Assembly: GCA_037127255.1 (NCBI GenBank)
Contig: JBANSL010000013.1
Span: 11,242,688-11,306,687, forward strand
Origin: Persicaria tinctoria
Lineage: Eukaryota > Streptophyta > Magnoliopsida > Caryophyllales > Polygonaceae
Length of the DNA: 64,000 bases
Direction of reading: 5' to 3'
The notes beneath the pieces were generated by a model that was not told where the DNA came from, searched no databases, and saw nothing but the letters and a program-made list of their open reading frames with translations. Made by a program: the position numbers and the translations under genes. How positions within the stretch are numbered: position 1 is the stretch's first letter; each line of letters starts with the position of its first letter. Shown here piece by piece: positions 13,551-25,026 of this stretch.

Positions 13551-15070
13551 GCATAAGGAAAAATAATAATAGGATTTGGTAATGAGGGAAGCTGAATTTG
13601 TTCTAGGTAGGTTATAATGTATGATAAATTGGAGTTGTATCTTATTTCAGTTTGATTCCATATGATCTCTTTGCTACTTTGCTTAGCTCAATTGACAGAT
13701 TCATCTCATCTCTTCCTGATTTCGTCAATAGTTAGGGTTTGGATCATGTGAAGGCATGGAGTAATAAATCCAACAGTTAATACACCTCAAACAACGAAAA
13801 TTCAAAACAGCAGTAAAAATCAAGACGAGATGAACCATAACTCATCAATTGCAACACAAAGAACTCAAGAAACAGACGCATTCACTCACAAATTATCTGT
13901 TCATAGTCGATTAAGCGCAGTGATTTTCCGAAGAAATAAACTGGTGGGGAAAGCAATTGATTATAGATACCGATTTACCGCCGAATCCGTTTGCAGTCGA
14001 TTAAGAACTCGGGAGATGGAGGATTAGCTACGAATGCCAGAGGAGTGGCTGATTTTTCCGTTCGCCGGAAAAGTTGGAAGTCGCTCTTGCCGGTTGCCGG
14101 TTGCCGGTTGGCGGAAGGTGGAAAGCGATTAGCGCCACAACGGGGACCCCCCGAATCCCAATTCGTACTCCGCGAATTTCAATAGTCCGGATACTTATAC
14201 GGATCCGGGTTTTATTCGGTTACTTGTGTCCGGCCCAGATCCATGTGTGGCGAATATGGAGCCCCATTAACAACGGGTGGGATCCTCTGTCCCTAGGCCC
14301 TCGAATTTCCTCTCATCCCCCAAAATAAAAAAAAAAAAAGAAATAATTAAAATTTGAAATAAAAAAGAAAAATAGTAAAAGGCGAGAAATCTGTGAGAGG
14401 GCACAAAGAGACAGTGAAGAAAGTGTGACAGACTGACAGCAGATCCCTTTCATAGTAGCGAATATGGATGATTTCAAATTTGTTTTTGTTTAACCGAATT
14501 GTTGATCCAATCCAAGTAGGGAGTTCTGTGAGCCGAGTAGTTTGGACTTGGCTCGAACTTAATGCATTGAATATGAGCACCTTTTCAAATACGAGCTCGT
14601 ATGAATCGTTTTTGGGGTGTATGGAACTCACACAAGTTCATAAATGAGCTAAAATCAGCTTGAAAAAAACGAGCAAAATAAGCCCGTTCTAGTGAAAAAG
14701 CTCGCGATCCAAATAAGAGTATTAAACAAACTCGATTCCAAAATCAGGCTGGCTCAATTACAAACAAGTTTGGATATGTTTTTAGTGGTTGTCGACATGG
14801 TTAAAGATGGCAATTAGAGAGTTGATCGGTTTGGATTGGAATATTGGTTTAGAGTTGAATGTCGGAATGTTGCCTAAATTCATTTGATGCAAAATAAATT
14901 TACTCAATTGTGATTTTCAGTAAGATTCACTGATTGGGTTTCTTTTTATGCTACAATACAAAAACAACAACAATCTCAATATATCTTGCTACAAATAGGG
15001 TTTGAGGGTCAAGTTATATTGTTGAAAGGGTATTTTGAGAGAACCAAAGTAATCATAAAAAAACATAAAC
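13551..15070. other. Intergenic between two LINEs
   Basis: 13551-13700 is the displaced original downstream sequence of the 11.6-kb exon and is a plausible 3' UTR. 13800-14180 is GC-richer with a direct GCCGGTTGCCGGTTGCCGG run near 14090. Frames there are short and lack domains. The rest is AT-rich with no recognised feature. Confidence 0.4.
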
Positions 15071-18000
15071 AAACCTAATAGGTGGAGCCGAGTATAATAC
15101 GTCCAGATCATTCCGACTTAACAATTTTAAAAACTTATGTTCCCTAATGGACCTCCCCACTTCCGGAAATGTGTTTACATGGAGGAAAAAGGTTGAGGGT
15201 GAAGACAATATCATGGAAAAATTAGATAGGGTATTAGTGCATCATCAGTTCATTGATAACTATCCTGACATTATGACTTTTAATGGCGCGTTCTCCTCTT
15301 CTGACCATTGTCCCATCTTTGTCGCGCTTGATAATGGGAATTTATTCAAACCCCCGCCATTTAAATTTGAAAATATTTGGTTAAACAGGAAGGACTTCCA
15401 AAATATCGTCAGACAATCCTGGCGGGTTGAGTTTGACGGATCCACCATGTACAAAGTGTTATGTAAAACAAAGCTCCTTAAGCAGAAAGCAAAGGAATGG
15501 AACAAATCAACATTTGGAAACATTTTCAGACAACTTAATGAAGTAGAAAATGAACTTATAAAAATTCAATCAGAAAATCTGTATATTAGAACAAACAAAT
15601 CATCGTCCAAGGAAAAAAGATTAATCCAGAAAAAACATGATCTCCTTATGTTTCAAAAAACATACTGGTCCCAAAGGGCAAAAGCAAAACATTTAAAATT
15701 GGCAGATGCGAACACCGCCTACTTCCATAGAGTAGCATCCGGCCGAAGAAACAGGAAAATAATAAGAAATATAAGTACTAAGTCTGGCACACTTATTGTT
15801 GGGGACGAGAATATAAGACGTGAAATACAAAAGGATTTTGAGGAACGATTTACAACAACACCATTCAATAAGGAACAATTGCACCAGTGGCTAGGCCTTA
15901 TTGACTCAGAAATCACGGAGGAAGAAAATCAATGGCTCATCGCACCCCCTTCAAATGGGGAAATAAAACGAGCAGTGGACAACCTTGGGAACAACAAGTC
16001 TCCTGGACCTGATGGCATGACATCGGAATTCTATAAACATAATTGGGGAATAGTTGGAAATGATATTATAAAGGCCATCAAGGCCTTCTTCCATTCTGGA
16101 AAAATGCATCGCCAGATCAACCATACATTCATCACCCTACTTCCGAAATGTGATAACCCCGCTAAAACTGCGGACTACAGGCCTATTAGTCTATGTTCTA
16201 CAATATACAAAATTATATCCAAAATATTGACCGATCGTCTCAAACTAGTTGTAGGAAAACTAATCCATCCCCTCCAAGGAGCTTTTGTGTCGGACAGAGC
16301 CATCCAGGATAATGTGTTAATAGCCCACGAGATTTTTCACTTGTTTAAGACCAGGAAAGGAGTCGATGGTTGGATGGCGTTAAAATTGGACATGGAAAAA
16401 GCATATGACAGGGTAGATTGGACATTTACCCGGCTGGTCCTACAAAAATTTGGATTTCATGAAAAATTTATCAATCTAATAATGGAATGTGTAACTACGG
16501 TATCTTTTTCGGTTTTAGTTAATAACGGCCCTACCGAAGTCTTCAAACCGTCGCGGGGTCTTAGGCAGGGGGATCCGCTATCACCTTTTCTGTTCATTCT
16601 GGGTGCAGAAGTGCTTGCTCGAAAACTGAGTATGGAAGCTTGTTCAGACGACAAATTGATTGGTTTCCGGTTTGGTAGAACAGGACCACGTATACCGTTT
16701 CTATCTTTCGCTGATGACATCATTATATTTTCAAAAGGAACTATGTCGGCATGCCACAAGATCAAAAATATCATCAATGACTATTGTCACATCTCGGGGC
16801 AGTTAGTTAATTATCACAAATCTGCTTTCCATGTCACCAGAGGTATCCCTAGAGCTAGAATTTTGGACATTGAGGGGTGTCTAAATATTTCAAAGGAGAC
16901 AAACCTCGACAAATACCTAGGATGCCCCATAGTGGATGGAAGAGTAAATAAATCCACCTTTGAAGAAATTATTAACAAATCTATGGATCAACTCAGTAAA
17001 TGGAGGGCTAACTCACTCTCTCAACAAGGACGGGCCACGCTAATCACTTCAAATCTGGCTGCAAAACCTCTGTACACTATGCAATGCTTTATGCTCCCTG
17101 CTTCTGTACACTCTAAATTGGATCAGGTAAATAGAACTTTTTTCTGGAACAAGGATCTGCAACACAAGCCGCTAATAAGTTGGGATAAAATTTGTAGAAC
17201 AAAGTCTCAAGGGGGTCTTGGTATTAGGAAGACAAAATTAATGAACGAAGCCCTTCAGATGAAATTGCTATGGAAATTATTGGCCGAACCAGACAATACC
17301 TGGGTCAAAATTATTCAACATAAATATCTAAAAACAAATAATATACTAAATTACAATAACAAAGGCAATGCCTCCTGGCAATGGGGGAAATTAAGAACTC
17401 TGATTCCACTTTTCAAAAAAGGAATTATATGGTCTGTGGGCAATGGTAAATCCATTAAGTTCTGGCAAGACAACTGGATAGACAATGTCGACCCAATTAA
17501 TTACTGTATTAATGTTGATTCAATTAACATGGAGGAGACTGTAAATGAATATATTTGTGAAGGTCAATGGATCAAAGAGAAACTCTGTAAAGTTCTACCA
17601 GCTAACATAGCTGAGCTAATATATCATATTCCCCTCCCAATTACAGCAATTGAGGATAGACTATACTGGAAAACAGATAACAAAGGCTGGTTCTCTACAG
17701 CGAGTGCATATAGACTTGTCTCTCAGACCACAACCTCTCAATCAGCGGCAAATTCATGGATCTGGGGTCTCAGTGTGCCACCAAAAATTAAAAACTTCTT
17801 ATGGAAACTGGATCAGAATGGGTTACCCACAGCATCACGACTATCAAATAGGGGTGTTGCAATCCCCTCATCTTGTGCTTTATGCAACCATCATATAGAG
17901 GATGCTGTCCACTTACTGTTTGAATGTAGATACAGTAATGGACATAATATGTATAATAATAGAATTAAAACTTTTATTGACCAAAACATAGTAACCTCAA

Positions 18001-18821
18001 GAGATATGGGGAAAATAATGGAGGCCATTGGAGATTTCTGTACAAAACAAGAAAAGGAAAGAATGGCCTTCCAATGGTGGGTCACTTGGTTCATTCGCAA
18101 TCAATATATTTTCAGGAACGAGAAACCCCCATCTGGTGCGGAATTCTGCCGACAGGTTGATAGGCATATCACAGAGTGGAAAAAGGCTTGTTGCCTAAAT
18201 GGCAACGACAATGACAATACTGACAACATCACAACCAACGTAAACAGAAACAAAATGGACAGTCGACAGAGAAATACTGGTCACCCAGGCTCAAACTTGA
18301 CTCCTAAGAGAAACTCAAAATGGAAAAAGCCCATCCAAGGAACACTTAAGCTGAACTTCGATGGATCGTCATCCAATAGAGACGGAAGTTCCATAGGCTA
18401 TATTATTCGAGACTGGAAAGGATCACCAGTCACAATGGGGTGTAAATCCATTGGCCATCAGACTCCATTAGTCGCTGAAGCTCTGGCTCTGCGGGATGGA
18501 GTACTCAAAGCTATCAACTTACAGATAATCAAACTCATCATTGAGGGGGATTCTTTGATTATAATAAATCATCTCAACCGGAAGCACAATTGTCCCTGGG
18601 AGATAGATCTTATCATGTCGGACATTGAGTTACTTCTACGTAGGGTGGGAGAGGTTAGATATGACCATATTCTCCGTATTTGTAATAGCGTGGCAGATAA
18701 GGTTGCACACCTTGGCCGCCGTACCAGAGCCCCAGACAGGTTTAATGATCCTGGTCTTATTGACCTCATCCGTAAGGATGCTATCGGATAGCGCTCTCGC
18801 GTATCCGAATTATTACCTAAT

Positions 18822-18859
<38 letters not shown>

Positions 18860-18864
18860 AATAG
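15071..18864 (+). mobile_element. Young L1-type LINE with poly(A) tail and TSD
   Basis: The element spans about 15082-18856, flanked by AAACCTAATAG at 15071-15081 and CCTAATAG at 18857-18864. The leading As of the right copy merge with the poly(A), so the TSD is 8 to 11 bp. The 3' end is a run of more than 30 As directly after a short 3' UTR. The 5' end is truncated inside the endonuclease domain: translation upstream of the first Met reads SRSFRLNNFKNLCSL in frame. One open frame covers the remainder of ORF2, so insertion is recent. Confidence 0.92.
15147..18791 (+). CDS. L1 ORF2 (endonuclease C-term, RT, zf-RVT, RNase H), 1,214 codons open
   Basis: Residues 1-70 are the end of the APE-type endonuclease (GNVFTWRKK, then SSSDHCPIFVAL with the catalytic SDH). 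RT spans roughly residues 280-640: SPGPDGMTSEFYK, YRPISLCSTIYKIISKIL, KLDMEKAYDRVDW (catalytic Asp), GLRQGDPLSPFLFIL, SFADDIIIFSKG (FADD), DKYLGCPIVDGR. A zf-RVT-like region follows (SVPPKIKNFLWKL; CALCNHHIEDAVHLLFEC, a CxxC...H...C pattern). C-terminal RNase H: LKLNFDGSSSNRDGSS, VAEALALRDGVL, IIEGDSLIIINHL and VADKVAHLGR carry the acidic active-site positions. The Met at 15147 is internal to the original ORF2, because truncation removed ORF1 and half the endonuclease. The product could not mobilise itself. Confidence 0.93.
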   Translation: MDLPTSGNVFTWRKKVEGEDNIMEKLDRVLVHHQFIDNYPDIMTFNGAFSSSDHCPIFVALDNGNLFKPPPFKFENIWLNRKDFQNIVRQSWRVEFDGSTMYKVLCKTKLLKQKAKEWNKSTFGNIFRQLNEVENELIKIQSENLYIRTNKSSSKEKRLIQKKHDLLMFQKTYWSQRAKAKHLKLADANTAYFHRVASGRRNRKIIRNISTKSGTLIVGDENIRREIQKDFEERFTTTPFNKEQLHQWLGLIDSEITEEENQWLIAPPSNGEIKRAVDNLGNNKSPGPDGMTSEFYKHNWGIVGNDIIKAIKAFFHSGKMHRQINHTFITLLPKCDNPAKTADYRPISLCSTIYKIISKILTDRLKLVVGKLIHPLQGAFVSDRAIQDNVLIAHEIFHLFKTRKGVDGWMALKLDMEKAYDRVDWTFTRLVLQKFGFHEKFINLIMECVTTVSFSVLVNNGPTEVFKPSRGLRQGDPLSPFLFILGAEVLARKLSMEACSDDKLIGFRFGRTGPRIPFLSFADDIIIFSKGTMSACHKIKNIINDYCHISGQLVNYHKSAFHVTRGIPRARILDIEGCLNISKETNLDKYLGCPIVDGRVNKSTFEEIINKSMDQLSKWRANSLSQQGRATLITSNLAAKPLYTMQCFMLPASVHSKLDQVNRTFFWNKDLQHKPLISWDKICRTKSQGGLGIRKTKLMNEALQMKLLWKLLAEPDNTWVKIIQHKYLKTNNILNYNNKGNASWQWGKLRTLIPLFKKGIIWSVGNGKSIKFWQDNWIDNVDPINYCINVDSINMEETVNEYICEGQWIKEKLCKVLPANIAELIYHIPLPITAIEDRLYWKTDNKGWFSTASAYRLVSQTTTSQSAANSWIWGLSVPPKIKNFLWKLDQNGLPTASRLSNRGVAIPSSCALCNHHIEDAVHLLFECRYSNGHNMYNNRIKTFIDQNIVTSRDMGKIMEAIGDFCTKQEKERMAFQWWVTWFIRNQYIFRNEKPPSGAEFCRQVDRHITEWKKACCLNGNDNDNTDNITTNVNRNKMDSRQRNTGHPGSNLTPKRNSKWKKPIQGTLKLNFDGSSSNRDGSSIGYIIRDWKGSPVTMGCKSIGHQTPLVAEALALRDGVLKAINLQIIKLIIEGDSLIIINHLNRKHNCPWEIDLIMSDIELLLRRVGEVRYDHILRICNSVADKVAHLGRRTRAPDRFNDPGLIDLIRKDAIG

Positions 18865-19036
18865 CCAAGATTAGATAATAAGGGCCTGTTTATTTAGCGG
18901 AAGAAAAAAGAAAGGATTCATTTGAGGTGAAAGGAAAGGAAAGTAAATGGAATAGATTAAACACTGTTTTTGTATGGTTTTTCTTGCAAATTAAAGGGAG
19001 TGATTTCATTTACTAATTAGAAAAAGGAGTACAAAA
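18865..19036. other. Short AT-rich spacer
   Basis: Nothing recognised between the L1 right TSD and the SINE-like head. Confidence 0.4.
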
Positions 19037-19300
19037 GCTCCGGGGTGGCTCACTGGTGGGGAGCAAGGGGATGTCGAGAGGTCACGGATTCGATCCCTAC
19101 TTCCGCCCCTTTCCTTGGATTAAAATCCAATGTTTGCCTTGCTCATTTCCAGTGGGGTTTGCCACCAAATATGGGATCTGGTTTTCAGTGTTGGTGGTCC
19201 GACTTCGTTTCTGATTCTGTCGATCGAGTCTAGTGTGTCCACACATTCATTTGTTCTCAATGACTCAGTGCTCATCTGCTTACTTGATCATCCAACACCA
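19037..19300 (+). mobile_element. tRNA-derived SINE
   Basis: The head carries a box A-like TGGCTCACTGGTGG (about 19047) and, some 30 nt on, a box B-like GGATTCGATCC (about 19086), the internal Pol III promoter spacing of tRNA-derived SINEs. A 200-nt non-tRNA body follows (TTTGCCTTGCTCATTTCC, GTGTTGGTGGTCCGAC). The 3' end is uncertain and no clear TSD was found, so boundaries are approximate. Confidence 0.55.
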
Positions 19301-19658
19301 TGCTCTTGTTATTGAAGATTAGAAATTCACTCTCCTGCAGTCTCCTATGCTTTATAGATCGAGCTCAAACTTGGGATATTAATTAGAAACTTTGTTCTTG
19401 ATTCCAACTTGGAAAAACTCCAAGCCAATTAGCCAAATAGTTTACATGATGCTAAAATCAAATAGTACTACAAACCAAACCAAGATTTTATTATAGATGA
19501 AAACATTCAAACCTGAAAAGTAGTACATTACATTCACACAAACAAACACACAACAAATTAACTTCTCCATAAGTACTTATTACAGCTACTATCATCATCA
19601 TCATCATCATCCATCTTTCAATGCTTACAACCTCCACATACCATCTCAACTCCATGCT

Positions 19659-20289
19659 TCACTCGCCATCGATCAACCTAGCCTTCTCCTCCGCCTGCTT
19701 CTCGCTGCAATCACCTTCATTGCCCTTCTTGTTCTCCTCCTCCTCCACCGGCGCTGCCTCAGCCTCTGCAGCGGTCTCTCCGGCTTCTTCTGCTGCTACT
19801 CGTTCCTTTTCCTCCTCCTTTCCATCTGCATCATCAGTAGCCGGTTCATTGATGGGCTCCGGCGCCACTTTGGAGGAGCAAAACTCCTCCTTCTTGACCA
19901 CCTCAAGAACACCATCCTCCTCATCATCAGCTGCTGCCTTGATCTCCTCGGCCTGTTCTTCAGCTGTTGCTTCAATCTCCTTCTCCTCCTCCGCTGCCAC
20001 CGTCACCACTTCCGTGATCTCAGTACTCTTAGTGGCTTCTTCCTCTTCTGCTGCTGCTGCTGGTTCAGGTTTCGGTTGTTGCGGCTGAGCCACCAGTGTC
20101 TCCTCAGCCTTGCAGGCCTCCTCCTGCTGCAGTGCGTTCGTCACCGATACAACCTGAAAAACTTGACTGATCAGTGATCATATCTTTGTATATTGATGAT
20201 TTAGTGTTGTGATCATAAAAATGTAGATGATAAATTGAAAGTTTAATCCAGCAATTCAAACTAGCTAGGATCACCTCAGCAGTTGCCAT
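19659..20289 (-). CDS. Glu/Ala-rich acidic protein (2 exons, 169 aa)
   Basis: Exon 1 is 20275-20289 (ATG plus four codons, MATAE). Exon 2 is 19659-20153. The intron 20154-20274 is GT-AG and phase 0, giving MATAEVVSVTNALQQEEA at the start. The protein is highly acidic and repetitive (AAAAEEEEATKST, AEEQAEEIKAAADDEEDG), with no hydrophobic domain, signal peptide or catalytic motif. It resembles small plant proteins starting MATxEV with Glu/Lys/Pro-rich bodies, of unsettled function. The start is chosen because the tiny first exon sits about 140 bp downstream of a good TATA box and the splice restores a family-like N-terminus. Expression is plausible; function cannot be inferred. Confidence 0.7.
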
Positions 20290-20426
20290 TGCTTTGCGAA
20301 AGCCGAAAAAAAATGAAGTGAAGAGGAGAAGATAGAAGAGCACAACTTAAAGGGTATGATTGCAACTGAAGGAGAGGAATTAAGCTTGAAGAGTGAGATG
20401 TGAGAAGCTTGATCAACAATAGAGGG

Positions 20427-20434
20427 TATTTATA
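20427..20434 (-). promoter_or_regulatory. TATA box of the acidic protein gene
   Basis: TATAAATA on the minus strand (plus TATTTATA), about 140 bp upstream of the ATG, consistent with a leader of roughly 110 nt. Confidence 0.6.
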
Positions 20435-20482
20435 GCAGTGCAAATTGTGAGGATCCTCCATAACCGGAGCTTTATAATATTT

Positions 20483-20736
20483 GGTGTATCATTTAATTAT
20501 TTCGTGCATAAATGAACGCTGGATTTTTGAAGAAAAAAAATTGTGTTTATGATCTCTATACTTTTATTGACATGTTTATAAACTTTTATCATGATTGATT
20601 ACTTTAGAAAATGATTTTTTTCAATTATTTTAAACCATGAAATTTCATAATAAAATGTTATAAACATCTCATTGTGTATAAAGATTTAAAAAAAATCGAT
20701 GTTAATTTATGTCCGAAATAATTAAATGATATACAG
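20483..20736. mobile_element. Foldback MITE, copy 1
   Basis: Left end GGTGTATCATTTAATTATTT (about 20483) is mirrored by AATAATTAAATGATATAC at about 20717-20734. Inner parts also pair (TTTATAAACTTTTATCATG against CATAATAAAATGTTATAAAC). It is about 250 bp, AT-rich and non-coding. It shares terminal and internal text with the foldback at 21621-21941. TSD not resolved. Confidence 0.6.
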
Positions 20737-20865
20737 GGAATTCAAATGATTCGGTTTGGAGTATCCTTAGTAATTTGTAGAGGTGAAAACTAAAAAATGC
20801 TCTCAAATATATGTTTTAATACCTACTTGCTATCCGCACGGTTAAGTTTTTTCAATCATATGCAT

Positions 20866-21050
20866 GGTGGGTTCACCGACTTCTGATGTCGGCAAGCTTA
20901 AACTTTTTTGTGTGAAAAAAGCTTGCCGACACGGGAAGCCTGTGTTAGAAAACTGACTGTCGATTTTACCGACATCGACTTTTTGTATCGACAAGCTTTT
21001 ACGCAAAAAAACGCTTGCTGATATCGAAAACCAATGAATGATCAAAATTT
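20866..21050. repeat. Palindrome-rich repeat (GTCGGCAAGCTT type)
   Basis: GTCGGCAAGCTT at 20888-20899 faces AAGCTTGCCGAC at 20919-20930. CCGAC at 20876-20880 faces GTCGG at 20888-20892. Further arms are TGTCGATTTTACCGACA (about 20958) and TCGACTTTTTGTATCGA (about 20975), with relaxed copies of the AAGCTT arm at about 20990-21030. There is no coding potential. Stems contain CpG and loops are T/A-rich, as in the palindrome arrays of the 51.6-kb MULE. Confidence 0.65.
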
Positions 21051-21620
21051 TGACCGCGGGGTTATTAGAATCGGGATTCTATGATCAAATCACAACAAAG
21101 TCTATGGATCGGAACGTAAGATCCTCGAAATACAATTAGAGTTCTAGAATGAGAAAAAAGTGTTAATTACACAATATATTTTTATTTCAAGACACAAAAA
21201 GCTACATTTATGACCTTAGACATTGACATATTGGTTAAAATTAATAGACTCAAAAACAATTGTCTCTGAGCCATTTTTCGCGTTTCATACATGAATGTGT
21301 ACATTTAAACACCCTAAAATCAACCAATGAAACAAAACAAATGTTTCAAAAAATACATATTGTTAATAAAAAAATAGGATATTTAGGATCGCGGAAGATC
21401 GTAATATCCTATCGATCCATTAATATTCTAAAGATCTCATAGTAGATCCTACACAAAAAATATTCTATGCATAGCTACCGGATCGGGCTCCTAAGTAGGA
21501 TTGTAAAATCTTAAGATTCTAAAGCTAGATTCGGATCGAGATTCTAATAACAATAGCATGATTAAAATGAGCTAAAATATACTTAGTCATTTTCATGTCA
21601 GTACAGATCACCTCATCCTG
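21051..21620. other. AT-rich intergenic DNA
   Basis: No gene recognised. It contains short GAT-rich repeats (GGATCGGAACGTAAGATC, CGGAAGATCGTAATATCC). Confidence 0.35.
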
Positions 21621-21941
21621 GGTGCAACCTTCCGTGCATCACATAATTATTTTGGGTATAAATAAACCTTGAATTTTTTTTTAAAAAAGTTCTAGATTCT
21701 ATACCCTTATATTGATATGTTAATAAAATTTTATTATGAAAATTCATTTTTTTAAAAATAGTAAAAATTATTTTCTAAAATAATAATTATCTATATTTTT
21801 AAAACGGGAAATTTCATAATAAAATTTTATAAACATATCAATATAAGGGTGTAAAATCTAATTTTTTTTCAATATTTATTTATATCAGAAATAATTTTGT
21901 GATGCACCGAATGTAGCATCGTAGGGTGCTACCTTATGTGG
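21621..21941. mobile_element. Foldback MITE, copy 2
   Basis: TTCCGTGCATCACATAATTA at about 21631 mirrors the text around 21895-21912 (AATAATTTTGTGATGCACCG). Inner arms CCCTTATATTGATATGTT and AACATATCAATATAAGGG pair near-perfectly. The outermost arms (TGGGTGCAACC.. / ..GGGTGCTACC) are weaker. It is related to copy 1 at 20483-20736. Confidence 0.65.
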
Positions 21942-23879
21942 TATGTGGTGGTATAAAAAAAATTATGTGGTGGTAACCAAGGAATTTTCGGAGTTTGGAC
22001 TTCGATCAATCTTGTATGTCACTGAATTCAAGGGTTAATTTAATTTAAGCTGGTGATGAGTCTTTTTCCCCCATCTGATGTGTTTTTGTCTATATATTCT
22101 GTACTTTTAATTTAATTTAAGCTGGCCCAAAACGATGCAAAGGCCAAATTTCAAGGTTGATCATCACCTCTTTTGTTCATATATATAGAGAAAAAAAATA
22201 GAGATTCACATAAATTAACCTCAACAATGTTTATGTGCTTTGTGCAGTCGGCTTAAATGATAACCTGAACAATCATACCCTCATGTTCTTGTTGCCCTTC
22301 CAATGTATATACTTCTATGAGAGTCCGAGTCGAGAGTCGCAATTCGGTGCAGCTCGATCTCTGGAATCTTGAAATGCACAAATTTGTATGTAGATTTGTG
22401 TTGCTACCAAACTCTTTCTTGCATTGTTCAATATATCAAATCTCATCTTACAATGCAACATTCGAAGATATATTGGCGGTTTCATCAAGAGATCGATCGC
22501 CTTTTTTTTCCTGGGTTTTGCTGAGCCATAGTCTCTACTAATAATCCGAGATCTCTTGTGAATTCGATAGTTTACTTAACACAAAAATATAACCCATGTT
22601 GCGTTCACCTTCGTAGCTATAAATTAACAGATATGTTTAGTAGAAGGGTAGCTGATGCCTGATGGGGTAGTTTAACTTGAAGTTGATTGGGTAGCTGAAG
22701 CGCGACTGATAAAGTATTTGTATTAAATATAAGTTAATAAGCGAGTATGATGTTTAAAAAACCTAACTGATGAAAACTTGTGAATAAAAATAACATAAGC
22801 TCTGAAAAGCTTGGGTGAGTAGCCGATGAAAAGTTGTGATTTCAAAAGCTAATTAAACTAAAATCTTATATTTATTTCATTTAAAACTAATGTATATAAT
22901 ATCAAAACCACAAGCTCTGAAAAATTACTTTATTTTTTGTAATACAAGGCGAGGATTTGGGGATGGTCAACCATGGTTGGCCCATCCCCCAAGAACGTCC
23001 AGACGGACGATGTCAACAATCTCAGCAGGAACTCGCTCAACGACAAACGACGAAGAGAAACTGATATGCGTCAGCCTATCAACAACCTGATTCCCCTCGT
23101 GGAAGGTGTGCGAAAAGGAGACCCTAACCTGACAAACTGATCAAGGGCATCCGAAACCATCATCTCAATCTCCTAAAGACACCGCCATATCCCTTTCATG
23201 ACGTTAATAAACATCAAGCAGTCACACACCACCTACAGGCTCTGAAAAGGTACTTGTTGAGCCAAACAGAGCCACATATGTATATTTTCATCAAATTAAG
23301 TTTAGCATGAATATAATGTGTATTTAATTACCAAAAATTGGTAGGTATAAGTCCACCATCAGCAAAATAGATTAAGAGCTGAATTTGTACCAAAAACCAG
23401 CAAAAACATAGAAAAAAAGGGCCCTTTTTCGCCAATTTTGGCTTCTTAACCAATTAGGGAGTATACGTTTGTTATATGTTCTCTAGCAAGTTTGGATATA
23501 GGCAATGACTGTTACCTAAAAGCCTTTGTAGATGATCGATTAGCTTCTTTTGCCTTTAGTGTTAGGACTAGTCCTCTTCTTATATTAACTTTCGGCACAT
23601 CATTAATGTCAATTTTGAGCCACAATTTTCCCATACTGTATATCGGTCATGTACATATAATTGTATTTCAATTAATAAGGGGAGAAAGTGTGTGATTTTA
23701 GGGTTTGTTTGAATGGACATTTTTATGATTTTAATACATAGTATTGCATTATAATATATATTATGACGAAATATTGTGCATTATAAGTCAAAAGATGTTA
23801 TCGTTAAAACAAACCCGCAAAGTTAGGAGATGACGGATAAACGATATGAAATTTTCGATCATGATCAATTTTCGATTAT
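21942..23879. other. Intergenic with a degenerate MITE relative
   Basis: About 22620-22930 shares GTAGCTGA, CTGAAAAGCTT, AAATCTTATATTTA and CACAAGCTCTGAAAA with the 26.06-kb MITE. No protein-coding exon was recognised in the remainder. Confidence 0.35.
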
Positions 23880-23882
23880 GGT

Positions 23883-24368
23883 TTGCATACTTCACCCTCC
23901 GAGTTGATTGACTTTGTGGACACTGACTATGCTAGCAATAAAGATAACAGGAAATCCACCACCTCTTTCTTTTATTCTTGGTGTGGGAACTGTATTTCTT
24001 GGAAGGCTCAGTTGCAGCCTATTGCTGCTTTGTCTTCTACAGAAGAGTACATAGCAGTAACTGAAGCCTCCAAGGAAGCAATCTGGCTCCAGAACATTAT
24101 GAAAGAGGTGGATAGGAAAAACCACAAATCTGTATTGCATATGAATAGCCAGAGTGCCCTTTACTTGTGCAAAGATCCTGACTATCATGAGAGGACTAAG
24201 CACATTGATGTTCGTTACCACTTCATACGTGTGTTGGTATCCAAAAATCTCCTTATTGTTAAGAAGATTTATGGAAAGCTTAATCCTGCAGACTTTGGTA
24301 CTAAGATTGTAACCACTGATAAGTTTATCTTTTGTAGGGAGTTCCTGCACGTGATCAAATCCAACTGA
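23883..24368 (+). pseudogene. Ty1/copia integrase-RT polyprotein end (RNase H), fragment
   Basis: A 161-codon open stretch corresponding to the C-terminal RNase H of a copia polyprotein: LIDFVDTDYASNKDNRKST (first Asp region), NCISWKAQLQPIAALSSTEE (the conserved SSTEAEY-type motif), ALYLCKDPDYHERTKHIDVR (the NP.FHxRTKHID motif) and KLNPADFGTK (NPADxxTK). RT and integrase are missing, and upstream DNA is unrelated. The fragment is followed at 110 bp by an LTR start, the normal copia order. Confidence 0.85.
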
Positions 24369-24477
24369 TGGTGAGAAGGGTATGAAGTAGCCGATGATAG
24401 ACAAAGGTGTAAAGCCAGTCCACATTTCAACAAGGAAGATTTACGATATGTGTAAACTCAGAATTAGGAGCGTAAAT

Positions 24478-25026
24478 TGTTAGGCTCATCCCTCTCTACC
24501 TTGTGTAATTCTAAGTGTAACATTGGATGTTTTATTTGTAACGTTGATTGTATTGGTTTTGGGCCAATCCGGCCCAAAACTGATCTCGACCATCCATGGG
24601 CTTTAAGCCCACTCGAATGCCTTGTGTCTCTCCAGATAGCTTGAGCAACAACGTCGTTCAAGCTCATGGTCTCTCATATATGGGTTTCCAAACCCTAATC
24701 TGAGAGCTGAGAGAGGTGCTTGCTTACTGTAGCTCTGTTCTTGTCTCCGAAGACGATTTCTAGGGTTCTATCCCTTTCCGGCCTTTGTGAGCGTAGATCG
24801 AGCTCCCTTCCATCCAAATACACTCAGTGACATTGTGTTGAGAGAGATTTGTAGCCTCTTTGCCCTCTAAGTTCTGACTTTGGTGGCTGGTGTCCTCGTT
24901 GAAGCTAATCGTCGCTACAAACCTCTACTTTCTCTTTTGCTTTGGTTTTGTTTGGTTGTAATCTTCCTTCATTATCATTGTTTTAGTTTCTGTTTATGTT
25001 TTCTTGTGTTGAGAGAGATTTGTAGC
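24478..25026 (+). mobile_element. Ty1/copia 3' LTR, approximate end
   Basis: It starts with TGTTAGGCTC, preceded by a purine-rich stretch, at the expected distance after the RNase H stop. It has promoter/leader-like content (CTCTCATATATGGG, GAGAGCTGAGAGAGG). The phrase TGTTGAGAGAGATTTGTAGC occurs twice (about 24837 and 25007), so the 3' boundary is uncertain. The 5' LTR is not in the window. Confidence 0.55.
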
